A stretch of DNA of 64,000 nucleotides from Dethiosulfatarculus sandiegensis (lineage in GTDB: Bacteria; Desulfobacterota; Desulfarculia; Desulfarculales; Desulfarculaceae), in assembly GCF_000931935.2 (NCBI RefSeq), contig NZ_AZAC01000010.1, forward strand, positions 102,001 to 166,000. The letters are read 5' to 3'. A model generated the notes under the pieces. The model was not told the origin of the DNA and searched no databases. It worked only from the letters and a program-made list of their open reading frames with translations. Made by a program: the position numbers and the translations under genes. Of this stretch, positions 54,785 through 63,959 are shown one piece after another (positions within the stretch are counted from its first letter, which is position 1; every line of letters starts with the position of its first letter).

Positions 54785-56260
54785 TCAGGGTGTGGTCACC
54801 GGCATGCCCATCAAGGGCCAGATGCCCCAGACCGCAAGTCCGGTGACGAGCATCAAAAGGATACTGGCGGGAATGCCGTAGAAGAAGAACTCGCCACTGG
54901 TGAACTGGCCTGAATTATAGGCAATGGCGTTCGGCGCGGCCCCCACCAGCAAGAGAAACGGCATGCCGGCCACCACCAGGGACGAATAGAGGATGATATC
55001 CGGAGACACATGCAGATAAGGCGCGATCACCAGGGCCACCGGCAGTGAGATGGCGATGGCCGCCACGTTCATGATGAAGTTGGTCATTATCATCACAAAG
55101 AAGGAGATGCTCATCACGAAGATGAACCAGTGGGCCTCCTTGAACATGGCCAGCCAGTTGATGGCCAGCCACTTGGCCGCCCCTGTCTCCCAAAGACAGA
55201 AGCCCATGCTCATGGCGCCGCCAAAGAGCAGGATGATGTTCCAGGGCACGCCTTCCAAGTCTTCCAGGTCCAGAATTTTGAAGACAAAGAAAAGCACCGT
55301 GGAGACGAGGATAATGCCTGTTTTATCTATAGCTTTGAGTTCCGGTACAAAGGAGCGCAAAGAGAGCATGGCGATCATGCCCAATACGATCAGGGCGGCC
55401 ATGATCTCTTTTCTGGTCAAGGGGCCAAGATCATGGTTCAACTGGATCGCCTTTTCCCTGAGACCTGGGATGACCTTTTTTTCGGGTTTTAAAAAGATCA
55501 TGAAAAATACCCACAGGAGAAAGGTCATTATCCAGCCAATGGGGGCCATGTAATAGGACAGCTCGAAAAAGCCCACATCCCTTTGCACAATATCATTGAA
55601 AAAGCCAATGGCCACAGCACCCCTGGCCGCACCCAAAAGGGTGACAATACTGCCGGCGCCTGCCACATAGGCCATGCCGATGAAAAGGCCCTTGCCGAAT
55701 TTGGTGGGTTTGTCGCCTTCACCGTAAAGGGTGTAGATGGCGATGAGAAGGGGGAAAATGGTGGCCGCCACGGCAGTGTGGGCCATGATGTGGGTAAGGG
55801 CCGCTGTAACCACAAAGCAGCCCAGATAGATCATGCTGGTTCGCTCGCCCACAATAGCCAGCATCTTGTAGGCCAGTCGCTTGGTAAGCCCGGTTTTGGT
55901 GAATACCGTGCCTATCATGATGGAGGCAAAGATGAACATCACCGAAGGAGCCATGAAATCGTTAAAAACCGCCTTGGCCGGGCGCAAGAGGAAAAGGGCT
56001 TGCAAAAGGCCGATGGTGAGGCTGGTTACACCTATGGGAACCACTTCGAAAACCCACCAGGTGCCTGCCAGGAGAAAGGTGGCCAAGGCCCCCTTGGCTT
56101 GAGGGGAAAGCTGAAAGTGTTTGCCCATGGGATCTATCGCATCGGGCCAGGCCGGAGAAAATTCGACAATTGCAAACAGGGCTATACCGGTGAGCATCAG
56201 GATGATGCGCCACCAGTCAATTTTTTTCTTTTTGGTTTTGTACATTATGTCGGAACTCAT
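54785..56260 (-). CDS. SLC13/DASS-family anion permease
   Basis: 491 residues, 11-13 membrane segments. DASS helical hairpins are visible in THIMAHTAVAATIFPLL and MTNFIMNVAAIAISLPVALVIA, and NAIAYNSGQF near the end, corresponding to the sodium/substrate SNT-type sites. The N-terminal extension is basic. The family imports dicarboxylates, sulfate or related anions with Na+. The ATG has AAGGAGCC upstream. It follows the CBS gene after 64 bases, so an operon is likely. Confidence 0.9.
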   Translation of the reverse strand: MSSDIMYKTKKKKIDWWRIILMLTGIALFAIVEFSPAWPDAIDPMGKHFQLSPQAKGALATFLLAGTWWVFEVVPIGVTSLTIGLLQALFLLRPAKAVFNDFMAPSVMFIFASIMIGTVFTKTGLTKRLAYKMLAIVGERTSMIYLGCFVVTAALTHIMAHTAVAATIFPLLIAIYTLYGEGDKPTKFGKGLFIGMAYVAGAGSIVTLLGAARGAVAIGFFNDIVQRDVGFFELSYYMAPIGWIMTFLLWVFFMIFLKPEKKVIPGLREKAIQLNHDLGPLTRKEIMAALIVLGMIAMLSLRSFVPELKAIDKTGIILVSTVLFFVFKILDLEDLEGVPWNIILLFGGAMSMGFCLWETGAAKWLAINWLAMFKEAHWFIFVMSISFFVMIMTNFIMNVAAIAISLPVALVIAPYLHVSPDIILYSSLVVAGMPFLLLVGAAPNAIAYNSGQFTSGEFFFYGIPASILLMLVTGLAVWGIWPLMGMPVTTP

Positions 56261-56324
56261 ATCCGGCTCCTTATAGACGGACAGATGGCAACTTCGCAGA
56301 CCAGCATGTGTTTAAAAATAGTAT

Positions 56325-56882
56325 TCAGAGTTCACAAAGTTTTATTCTGTAGCATATCTCTTTGAACACGTCGCTTAAGCGTAGGATGCCTACGACCTTT
56401 CCCCTTTTAGTGACCATAAGCGACTGGTTGTGCCCCATCACAAAGCAGTGGATCGCCTGGTCCAGGGTTGTTTCTATGTCTAAATATTCGTTTTTATCTA
56501 CCTTGTTCATCATGTCCTTGACCTTCAGGGTTGCCGCTTTCTGGCAGACCTGGTCCAAGGGCGCTTGCAGAAGCTTATAATGCTGCATAATGGAACGGGT
56601 GAATTCGGGAGTGAAGCCAAAGCGGGAGAGCTTGGACGTGTCTACGATTTCATCGTATTTCGGTTCCAAGCCTTTTAATATGGCCCACTGGCTTAGCTTG
56701 CCGACCAGATCACCGGTTTTTTCATTGAAAACCAGTATGGCCCTGTGCTTGTAAGGCGACTTTTTAAAATTGATCTGGGCTTCTTCCAAGGCCAGCACCG
56801 CTTGTTGCAGGATGGCGTCCTCGGAAACCCGTGCATACTCTTCCACTGGGACCATGAGGTCCTTTATTTTCATTTCTTTCAT
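56325..56882 (-). CDS. Tandem CBS-domain protein
   Basis: 185 residues forming a CBS pair: IKDLMVPVEEYARVSEDAILQQAVLAL onward with HRAILVFNEKTGDLVGKLSQWAILKGL, and VKDMMNKVDKNEYLDIETTLDQAIHCFVMGHNQSLMVTKRGKVVGILRLSDVF-type second half. No attached domain. CBS pairs bind adenine nucleotides and gate partner proteins. It is just upstream of the anion permease, so a nucleotide-sensing regulator of that transporter is a plausible inference. Confidence 0.9.
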   Translation of the reverse strand: MKEMKIKDLMVPVEEYARVSEDAILQQAVLALEEAQINFKKSPYKHRAILVFNEKTGDLVGKLSQWAILKGLEPKYDEIVDTSKLSRFGFTPEFTRSIMQHYKLLQAPLDQVCQKAATLKVKDMMNKVDKNEYLDIETTLDQAIHCFVMGHNQSLMVTKRGKVVGILRLSDVFKEICYRIKLCEL

Positions 56883-57362
56883 GGCAGACCGTCCTGGATG
56901 GTGTTGTCATGACACTGTTGGCGGCATTCTACCCTGTCATCTGTGAAAAGATACACAAAAAAATGCCCCAAAATGAACTTTTATTTAGGGTGTTTCAAAA
57001 ATTTATAATTTTTTCAGTGCGATACATTGTAAAAAAAACTGACACTTTTTTGGAAAAAATAACTGGTGTTTATAGGGGAATTTTGCTGGGACAAGTGGGT
57101 GCAGTCGAAAACCCGTTTTTTAAAAAGTGCATTCGGCTTACTTACCAACTCCTGTGGAAGTTCGCCGAATGTTGCTTGCAAGGGCAAAATTGCTGTCCCA
57201 AGGTGAGTTGAAAAAGACTGAACCAGCTTTTTTAACACCCGGCTGTTGACAAACAGCCGGAATGCGGGCCAAGGACACGCCCCTCGAAAATCGGCTATTT
57301 ATCGAAGACTCCGAATGACGGCCCGCCAAATTGTGAGGCTGTCCTAAGACGAGTAATTCGAG
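56883..57362. other. 531-base intergenic region with several hairpins
   Basis: Between the CBS gene and the PurN-like gene, both minus strand. The left half is AT-rich and should hold the CBS promoter. The right half contains inverted repeats, including GCATTCGGC/GCCGAATG (57128-57172) and CCGGCTGT/ACAGCCGG around a TGACA-type centre (57239-57257). No gene recognised. It could encode a small RNA, but this cannot be shown from sequence alone. Confidence 0.4.
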
Positions 57363-57395
57363 CCGCTTGGCAAAACTCAAGTTTTTGCCAAGCGG
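57363..57395. repeat. Hairpin repeat, copy A (CTTGGCAAAAC type)
   Basis: CCGCTTGGCAAAA pairs with TTTTTGCCAAGCGG about 20 bases after the PurN-like stop. CTGACAAAGTCC follows. The core is shared with the hairpin at 60658-60690. Confidence 0.75.
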
Positions 57396-57413
57396 CCTCT
57401 GACAAAGTCCGCA

Positions 57414-58223
57414 TCAGCCTTTTTCAACATTTTGCTGGATTTCAGAAGGACGCACGCCTTCGGGTTTGGGCAGGCCGTCAAAGTAGACCAGGTTGTCTTG
57501 CCCGATTTGAAGCCTTCCCTGGCCCATCAGCTCCAGGGTCAGGGGAAGAACCACCCAGTCGCCCGCTTTTTTAAGCTCTTCCTGATGTTCATCGGCCACC
57601 CGGCGCAGTTTTGGGGGATTTTGCAGCAGCTCAGCCAAGGGGCAGGGCAGTTTAACCGGCAGGGGATCGCTCACCATTAAAAGAGGACCTGAATCCACCC
57701 CCTGATCTATCCACAAGGTGGATGAGCGCAGCTCGGTCTGTCCCGCTTTGATGGCATCCAACACCGCGTCATCCCCGACAAAGCGTCGCTCCCCGGATTC
57801 ACTAACCAGGGAGAGGTCTGCGGGATGTACGTTTATGCCGCCGGTCAGGGTAGTGAAACTCATATAACCGCCCAGGGCGATTACATCGATCTCAAATGCT
57901 TTGAGCAGGGCTTTTGCCACTTGATCGTATTCATGCCTTGCTTTTAAGCCTTCCGGATGGGCAAGGCTTCTTTTAAGGCCTCTGATTTCATGAAACCGCC
58001 TGATATCAAAACTGAAATAGGGCAGCCCATACTCATGGGCAATTTTTTCTCCCTGGCAGGCTCCGTCGGCCCGGTCGCTGAAAATGAATTTGATATGGTA
58101 AAAAGGGCTTTTTCTTTCCAACAGGCGTCTTATGTTGCTGCCGCTGCCGCTCATAAAGGCCGCCACCCGAAGCCCCTGTTCACCTGCCCCCTTGTCTGAG
58201 GCCGGGTTTTGTGAAAGGCCCAT
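57414..58223 (-). CDS. PurN-like formyltransferase
   Basis: 269 residues from ATG 58223 (AAGGAG five bases upstream). Starts like PurN (LRVAAFMSGSGSNIRRLLE) and keeps catalytic Asn and His in GGINVHPADLS and Asp in WIDQGVDSGPLL. It is longer and more divergent than GAR transformylase (about 212 residues), with an insertion around RRFHEIRGLKRSLAHPEGLK. It may be the step-3 enzyme of purine synthesis or a related folate-dependent formyltransferase. Confidence 0.78.
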   Translation of the reverse strand: MGLSQNPASDKGAGEQGLRVAAFMSGSGSNIRRLLERKSPFYHIKFIFSDRADGACQGEKIAHEYGLPYFSFDIRRFHEIRGLKRSLAHPEGLKARHEYDQVAKALLKAFEIDVIALGGYMSFTTLTGGINVHPADLSLVSESGERRFVGDDAVLDAIKAGQTELRSSTLWIDQGVDSGPLLMVSDPLPVKLPCPLAELLQNPPKLRRVADEHQEELKKAGDWVVLPLTLELMGQGRLQIGQDNLVYFDGLPKPEGVRPSEIQQNVEKG

Positions 58224-58389
58224 TGACACTCCTTTTTTTGACGGTTCTTAAGGGTTTGAGCTGTAAGTGCATAACTTTGCGTATATAAATTTGAATCACT
58301 ACATGTGGGAATCTGATTGTGTTAAAAAGTTGTTCAAAAAAGTACAATATATCGTTAATATGGGCCATGCAAAATACGGAGATGGTACA

Positions 58390-58530
58390 GTGATTACTAT
58401 GCTTAAGGCCTTGCCTCCTTGGGCCTTCAAGGCCTTGGCTGTTGCAGCAGGCTTGTTTGTGGTTTTTTTGGTCGGACTTTTGGTCCTGAAGTATTACCGC
58501 AAATTAACAGATCGGCTGCCGCTTGACTGA
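58390..58530 (+). CDS. Small single-span membrane protein
   Basis: 46 residues from a GTG with GGAG eight bases upstream. A hydrophobic helix ALAVAAGLFVVFLVGLLVL (about residues 16-34) is followed by a basic stretch KYYRKLTDRLPLD, giving a positive-inside topology. Unknown function. The ATG at 58399 would give 43 residues. Confidence 0.45.
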   Translation: MITMLKALPPWAFKALAVAAGLFVVFLVGLLVLKYYRKLTDRLPLD

Positions 58531-58763
58531 TTAAGGTGAGTCGGCTGCCTGTCTTGACAAAGCCGGTTCAAATATGAATTTATTAGCTTAATGGATTCAT
58601 CAAAAGCCTGCCCCTCACTTTCCAGTCTGCCCTGGAAAGTGTCGCTATGCCATCTTAATAAATCAGGCTGAACTGTAGAGTACTGCAAAAAAGATACAAC
58701 AGTTTGGCGGGTTGTGCACAAAAGCGGTTCTTTGCCGAGGCCTAGTGTACAAAGGGAGAAATC
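58531..58763. other. Upstream region of the chemoreceptor gene
   Basis: 233 bases; no sigma-28 promoter clearly recognised and no gene. Confidence 0.3.
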
Positions 58764-60620
58764 ATGCGTAATGCCCTTCGTTTCAGGCTGATGATTCTAC
58801 CGATTGTTTTTATTTCCATATTTGTGATAACCGGGGTGGCTCTGACGGTGTTTCAGGTCAACTCCCTTTGGAGGGGGCAGGAGCGGCAGATAAGCAAATC
58901 CCAGGTCAGAAACCTTAAAAAAAGCCTGAGCACCCTGGAGTCCAGGGCATTGATGGCAGCAGCCCTGGCTGCAGGCGCCCCAGGGGTCCAGGAGGCCTAT
59001 GATCTGGCGGATAAGGGGCAGGAGGACCAGGCCCGCATAGTTCTCAGAAAAACCTTTGATCGCATACACACCCATGTGACCAGGGCGCTGAACTTGAAGT
59101 CCTATAAAATCCATTTTCACCTTCCTCCCGCCAAAAGCCTTTTGAGAATATGGCGCAAACCCGGCAAAAAGGACGGCGGAGACGATCTTACCAGTTTCCG
59201 GAATACCGTGCTCGAGGTGAGTAAGACCAAAAAGCCCGTCACCGGCATAGAGATTGGCCGGGGCGGTTTTGTGGTCAGGGGGCTGATGCCCATAGAGGAT
59301 GATGAGGGTAATTACCGGGGATCGGTTGAGTCCCTGGTGGATTTCGCCCAGGTCTGCCAGCTCTCCCGGGGGACCGAAAACGAGCACACCGCGGCATACA
59401 TGGTCAAGGATTTTCTTTCCATTGCCCGTCGCCTGGCTGCTCAAAACCCTCCGGAGGTAGGCAATCTGGTCCTGGTTTTCACGACCGACAAAAACGAGAC
59501 AAGCCCGGTGGTGGACGCCTCCCTTTTGCAGAAGGCGCTTAAAGGCACTGTTTCTATCCACAAGAACGACAAGTACATAACCGCCGAACCCATTATCAAC
59601 TTCGCCGGTGAGGTTGAGGGGGTCATGGTTTTTGTGCGCGACATTGCCCAGCTCGACTCAAATATGAGCTTTATAAGGAACAGCCTGATCTTCGGCGGGC
59701 TGGCTGCCTTGATCCTGCTTTCCCTGTTCTTCTGGCGCTCCAGTGCAGGGGTTATCCGCACCGTCACCCAGGCCATCAAATCCCTGAATAAAAACAGCAC
59801 CACCATGCATAATTCCTCGGCTGAAATGGCCGACTCCAGCAATCGGCTGGCCGACGGGGCCAGCCAGCAGGCGGCGGCCCTGGAGCAGACCTCAAGCGCC
59901 TTGGAAGAGATCGCTTCCATGACCAAAAGCAATGCGGAAAACGCATCCACTGCCGATGCCCATATGAAAGACGCCAACCAGATTATAGGTGGGGCCGGCA
60001 AGACCATGACCGAGATGGCGGAGGCCATGGAACAGATAGCGGGCTCCGGGGGCGAGATATCCAAGATTATCAAGTCAATTGACGAGATAGCCTTCCAGAC
60101 AAACCTTCTGGCCTTAAATGCCGCGGTGGAGGCGGCCAGGGCCGGAGAGGCCGGAGCGGGTTTTGCCGTGGTGGCCGATGAGGTTAGAGCCCTGGCCATT
60201 AGATCGGCCGAGGCGGCCAAAAACACCCAGGACCTGATCGGAGAGACGGTCAACAGCATTGAACAAGGGTCTCTTTTGGTGGCCAAGACTCAGGAAGGCT
60301 TTGCCAAGGTGGCCGAAGTGGCGGAAAAGGTGACCACCCTGGTCTCTGAGATTGCGGGGGCATCCAAGGAGCAGACCCAGGGAATAGAAGAAGTAAACCG
60401 TTCCGTGCGCGAGATGGACACCGTGGTGCAGGGCAATGCGGCCACAGCCCAGGAATCGGCTTCCGTGGCTGCGGAACTAACCGGGCTGGCTGATTCCTTG
60501 AATCGAATTGTGGGCGAGCTGGTGCTTCTGGTCGGCAAGGCGGCCCAGTCGGAAACCGGTGAATCCGCCCAAGTTTCTTTAAAAGAAGCCCCGGTGAAGA
60601 AACAGATGCTGCTAGAATAA
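58764..60620 (+). CDS. Methyl-accepting chemotaxis protein with a dCache-like sensor
   Basis: 618 residues. First membrane segment about 9-30, periplasmic double-Cache-like sensor (about 33-285, with DFAQVCQLSRG and EGVMVFVRDIAQLDSNM), second membrane segment about 297-320. No clear HAMP. The signalling domain has the conserved hairpin tip IAFQTNLLALNAAVEAARAGE (about 445-465) and QQAAALEQTSSALEEIASMT methylation helices. The C-terminus lacks a CheR-binding pentapeptide. The sensed ligand is unknown. Confidence 0.95.
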   Translation: MRNALRFRLMILPIVFISIFVITGVALTVFQVNSLWRGQERQISKSQVRNLKKSLSTLESRALMAAALAAGAPGVQEAYDLADKGQEDQARIVLRKTFDRIHTHVTRALNLKSYKIHFHLPPAKSLLRIWRKPGKKDGGDDLTSFRNTVLEVSKTKKPVTGIEIGRGGFVVRGLMPIEDDEGNYRGSVESLVDFAQVCQLSRGTENEHTAAYMVKDFLSIARRLAAQNPPEVGNLVLVFTTDKNETSPVVDASLLQKALKGTVSIHKNDKYITAEPIINFAGEVEGVMVFVRDIAQLDSNMSFIRNSLIFGGLAALILLSLFFWRSSAGVIRTVTQAIKSLNKNSTTMHNSSAEMADSSNRLADGASQQAAALEQTSSALEEIASMTKSNAENASTADAHMKDANQIIGGAGKTMTEMAEAMEQIAGSGGEISKIIKSIDEIAFQTNLLALNAAVEAARAGEAGAGFAVVADEVRALAIRSAEAAKNTQDLIGETVNSIEQGSLLVAKTQEGFAKVAEVAEKVTTLVSEIAGASKEQTQGIEEVNRSVREMDTVVQGNAATAQESASVAAELTGLADSLNRIVGELVLLVGKAAQSETGESAQVSLKEAPVKKQMLLE

Positions 60621-60657
60621 CCAAGAGCATCAGCTCTTTTACTTAGAGGTTCTTGAC

Positions 60658-60690
60658 AAACTTGGCAAGACTTCGAGTTTTGCCAAGTTT
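60658..60690. repeat. Hairpin repeat, copy B (CTTGGCAAGAC type)
   Basis: AAACTTGGCAAGAC pairs with GTTTTGCCAAGTTT around TTCGA, 38 bases after the chemoreceptor stop. The core matches the hairpin at 57363-57395. Flanked by TTGACAAA and TTGAAAAAGGC. Confidence 0.75.
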
Positions 60691-60835
60691 GGGTTGAAAA
60701 AGGCGATCTTTGCTGTTTTCAAAACCCGAGAAGGGCCTTTTTTGGCAAAGCCTTTTTCCGGTCCCGAATTCCCGTTGAGGATGAAGCGCAACCTTGCCGG
60801 GAATGCCATATGGCAGCGGGCTTTGGTGGGGATAA

Positions 60836-62557
60836 GTGCCTTTTGACCCTGAGTTGAAAAATCAGGACAAGGAAACCCTGATCAGAATGGTGGAGGAACA
60901 GCGCTCCGCCCTGGCCACCTATAAAGAGACCCTTAGTCGCATCTACCGTGAATTCGACGCCAAAATCGAAGAACTTTCCCTGATCCGCCGGGTCTCGGAC
61001 GCCCTGCGCAAGGCTGCGGATCTGAAAGGCCTCACCGCCGGATTGGTGGAGGTGGTGATAAGTGAGCTTCCCGCCGATTTTGTGGGGCTTTTGCTCACAG
61101 ACCCGGAAATGACCTGCCTTATCCCTTCTGCCTTGTATGACCGCGGATGGGAGCAACCTGAAATCAAAATAGAAATATCCGATAAAAACAATATCCCCCT
61201 GGATCAAGGCGTGCTGGGCAGGGCCGTGGCCAACGGCAGTATTCTGCTTTTGCCGGATTGGGATCTCACCGATGAACAGCCCTGGCCCGGTGTGTTTCCC
61301 AAACAGGCCAAAAGCCTGTTGGCTTTGCCGTTGGTGGCCAGGCAGCAGATCGTGGGGGCCATGGTGCTGGTCAGCCTAGCAACCGGAGCCTTTGGTCAGG
61401 AACACACCCGGACATTGACCATTATCTGCGACCATGCGGCCCACGCCCTGATCAATTTCCGTTTGATCGATCAGTTGGGCGAGATCAATGAAAGACTCCT
61501 GGCCAGTGAGATCAAGGCCCACCAGGCCAGGGAATACCAGCAATCCCTCTTGGATAACGCGGCGGACCTGATCATAGTGGCCGATGCCTCAGGTTGCATA
61601 AGCTACACCAATAAAGCTGCCTTGGAGCTGGGGTTTTCCCCCCGTGAGATTGAGGGCAGGCCTCTTTGGGATCTTTTCAGCCAGCCGGAAAAGGCCAGGT
61701 CCTGGTTTGCCTCCTCGCGCAAACAGAGTCGGGAATTGGATATGCTGCCGCCCTATGGGGGGGAAAGGCAGGTTTCGGTGAGCTTAACCCCCATAAGCCG
61801 CACAGGTGAACTTTTGGTCATGGCCAGGGACATAACCAGACAAAAGGAGCTGGAAAGAAGCCTGCTCCAGGCTGAAAAACTGGCCAGTGTGGGAATATTG
61901 GCGGCAGGTGTGGCCCATGAAATAGGAAACCCCCTTTCCGCCATCAGCGGTTATGCCGAACTTCTGGCCAAAAAGCAGATAAACCAGGCTGAAAGGACCG
62001 AGTTTTCCAAGGCGATTTCTGAGCAGGCTGAGCGGATAAACCGCATTATCAGAGACCTGTTGGATTATTCCCGCCCCAGCCCGGACCGGAAAAGGGTTCT
62101 TCTGGTTAATCAGGCCATTGAAGCTGTTTTGAATATGTATTTCACCGAAAAGCGCCTGTTGAGTCATGCCATGACGATCAAAACCCGGCTGGCCAAGGAT
62201 TTATCCGGCGTAAACATGGACCGGGATCAGTTGCAGCAGGTGGTCTTGAATTTGATCATGAACGCGGCCCAGGCCATGGATAAGGGCGGTAAACTCAGCA
62301 TTGTTTCGGAAAATGAGGGCGGGTTTGTAAAAATCCGTTTCATAGACACTGGCCCCGGGATCAAACCTGAGCATCTGGCCCACATTTTTGACCCCTTTTT
62401 CACCACCAAGCCGCCGGGCCGGGGCACTGGACTGGGCTTGAGCATTTGTCAGCGCATAGTAAGCCAGGCGGGAGGGCGGCTCACTGTGGAGTCGCAACCT
62501 GGCAAAGGTGCTGTTTTCAGCCTTTTTTTACCTGTAGCAGACCAGGAAGGGAATTAA
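60836..62557 (+). CDS. Sensor histidine kinase with GAF and PAS domains
   Basis: 573 residues, soluble (no membrane segment). Coiled coil at the start, GAF domain (about 55-210), PAS domain (about 232-335, SLLDNAADLIIVADASG), HisKA with phospho-acceptor His361 in GVAHEIGNPLSAI, and HATPase with LNLIMNAAQAMDKGG, IDTGPGIKP and GTGLGLSICQRIV. GTG start at 60836. It is followed one base later by the sigma-54 activator, its likely phosphorylation partner. Confidence 0.95.
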   Translation: MPFDPELKNQDKETLIRMVEEQRSALATYKETLSRIYREFDAKIEELSLIRRVSDALRKAADLKGLTAGLVEVVISELPADFVGLLLTDPEMTCLIPSALYDRGWEQPEIKIEISDKNNIPLDQGVLGRAVANGSILLLPDWDLTDEQPWPGVFPKQAKSLLALPLVARQQIVGAMVLVSLATGAFGQEHTRTLTIICDHAAHALINFRLIDQLGEINERLLASEIKAHQAREYQQSLLDNAADLIIVADASGCISYTNKAALELGFSPREIEGRPLWDLFSQPEKARSWFASSRKQSRELDMLPPYGGERQVSVSLTPISRTGELLVMARDITRQKELERSLLQAEKLASVGILAAGVAHEIGNPLSAISGYAELLAKKQINQAERTEFSKAISEQAERINRIIRDLLDYSRPSPDRKRVLLVNQAIEAVLNMYFTEKRLLSHAMTIKTRLAKDLSGVNMDRDQLQQVVLNLIMNAAQAMDKGGKLSIVSENEGGFVKIRFIDTGPGIKPEHLAHIFDPFFTTKPPGRGTGLGLSICQRIVSQAGGRLTVESQPGKGAVFSLFLPVADQEGN

Positions 62558-62558
62558 G

Positions 62559-63959
62559 ATGAGCCCGGTGTCCCCAAATCTGAGCGGGCGGGTGCTGGTG
62601 GCAGACGACGAGCCTCATGTCCGCAGAGTGCTTGAGGTCATGCTGAACCAGGCAGGTCACGAGGTTTTCTTGGCCCCGGGCGGGGTCAAAGCCCTGGAGC
62701 TTTTTGCGGCGGATATTTTTGACCTGGTCATTTTGGATCTCCGCATGCCTGATATGGACGGGCTTACGGTGCTTGAGAAGATCAAGGAACAGGAGCCTGA
62801 GCAGACCGTGGTTATGATAACCGCCTACGCCAGCCTGGAGACAGGGCTCATGGCAATGAAACAAGGGGCCTTTGATTACATCACCAAGCCGTTTAAAGAA
62901 GAGGAAATACTGGTTTTGGTGGAAAAGGCCCTGGAACGCAGCCGTATGCTGGCCGACAACCGGAAATTGCGTTCAGAGGTGCAGGGGCGTTGGGACTTTG
63001 GCCATATAATCGGTGAGTCTCCTGCCATGCAAAAGGTCTTTTCGGTTATGCGCAAGGTGGCCGACACCAGGGCCACAGTGCTGATACAGGGGGAAAGCGG
63101 CACTGGTAAGGAGTTGGCGGCCCGGGCTCTGCATTACAATTCCAGCCGCAGGCACAGGCCCTTTGTGGCGGTTAACTGTGCGGCCATACCGGCCAATCTT
63201 TTGGAAAGTGAGTTTTTCGGAGTGGCCAGGGGGGCTTTTACAGGGGCCGACCGTTCCAGGCAGGGACTGATGGAACAGGCCCATGGTTCAACCTTGTTCC
63301 TGGATGAAGTGGGCGAGTTGCCTTTTGAAATGCAGGCTGGCCTTTTAAGGGTGTTGCAAGAGGGCGAGATCAGGCGGGTGGGAGAGACCAGGTTCAGAAA
63401 AGTGGACCTGCGCATTGTTGCAGCCACCAATCGGGATATCAAAAAAGCCGTGGACCAGGGAATTTTCAGGGAGGATCTGTATTACCGGCTGAACGTGGTG
63501 CCCCTGATTTTACCGTCCTTGCGAGAGCGAAAAGAGGATATCCCCCTTTTGGCCCGTCATTTTTGCTTAAAGGCCGCTAAAGCACATGGCCTGCCGCCAA
63601 AAGGCCTAAGCGCAGATGCCATGGATGCCTTGGTTGAAGCGCCCATGAAGGGAAATGTGCGGGAACTGGAAAACTGCCTGGAACTGGCTGTGCTGATGAG
63701 CGAGGCGGGCGAGATCGGTCTGGAGGATCTCTCATTAAGGCAGACAGGTAAAAACAGCGGCCTGATCCGGGCTGTGGTCCCCGAAAAAGAAGAGGATCTT
63801 AAAAAAGTGCTTATGCTGGTGACCCAATCAGCCGAAGTACAGATTATTGAAAGGGTGTTGGCCCACACCAAGGGAAACCGCACCCGGGCGGCGAGGCGCC
63901 TGGGTATCTCCCGCCGGGCTCTTTTGAATAAAATCAAGGCCCATGGTTTGAAGGTGTGA
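62559..63959 (+). CDS. Sigma-54-dependent response regulator (NtrC family)
   Basis: 466 residues. Receiver domain with acidic pocket VADDEPHVRRV and phospho-acceptor Asp60 in LVILDLRMPDMDG. AAA+ domain with Walker A GESGTGKELAARALH, sigma-54 contact loop RGAFTGAD and Walker B LFLDEVGELP. C-terminal Fis-type HTH (RAARRLGISRRALLNKIKAHGL). ATG 62559 directly after the kinase stop. It activates sigma-54 promoters when phosphorylated; no target promoter in the window was recognised. The last 41 bases of the window hold no gene. Confidence 0.96.
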   Translation: MSPVSPNLSGRVLVADDEPHVRRVLEVMLNQAGHEVFLAPGGVKALELFAADIFDLVILDLRMPDMDGLTVLEKIKEQEPEQTVVMITAYASLETGLMAMKQGAFDYITKPFKEEEILVLVEKALERSRMLADNRKLRSEVQGRWDFGHIIGESPAMQKVFSVMRKVADTRATVLIQGESGTGKELAARALHYNSSRRHRPFVAVNCAAIPANLLESEFFGVARGAFTGADRSRQGLMEQAHGSTLFLDEVGELPFEMQAGLLRVLQEGEIRRVGETRFRKVDLRIVAATNRDIKKAVDQGIFREDLYYRLNVVPLILPSLRERKEDIPLLARHFCLKAAKAHGLPPKGLSADAMDALVEAPMKGNVRELENCLELAVLMSEAGEIGLEDLSLRQTGKNSGLIRAVVPEKEEDLKKVLMLVTQSAEVQIIERVLAHTKGNRTRAARRLGISRRALLNKIKAHGLKV

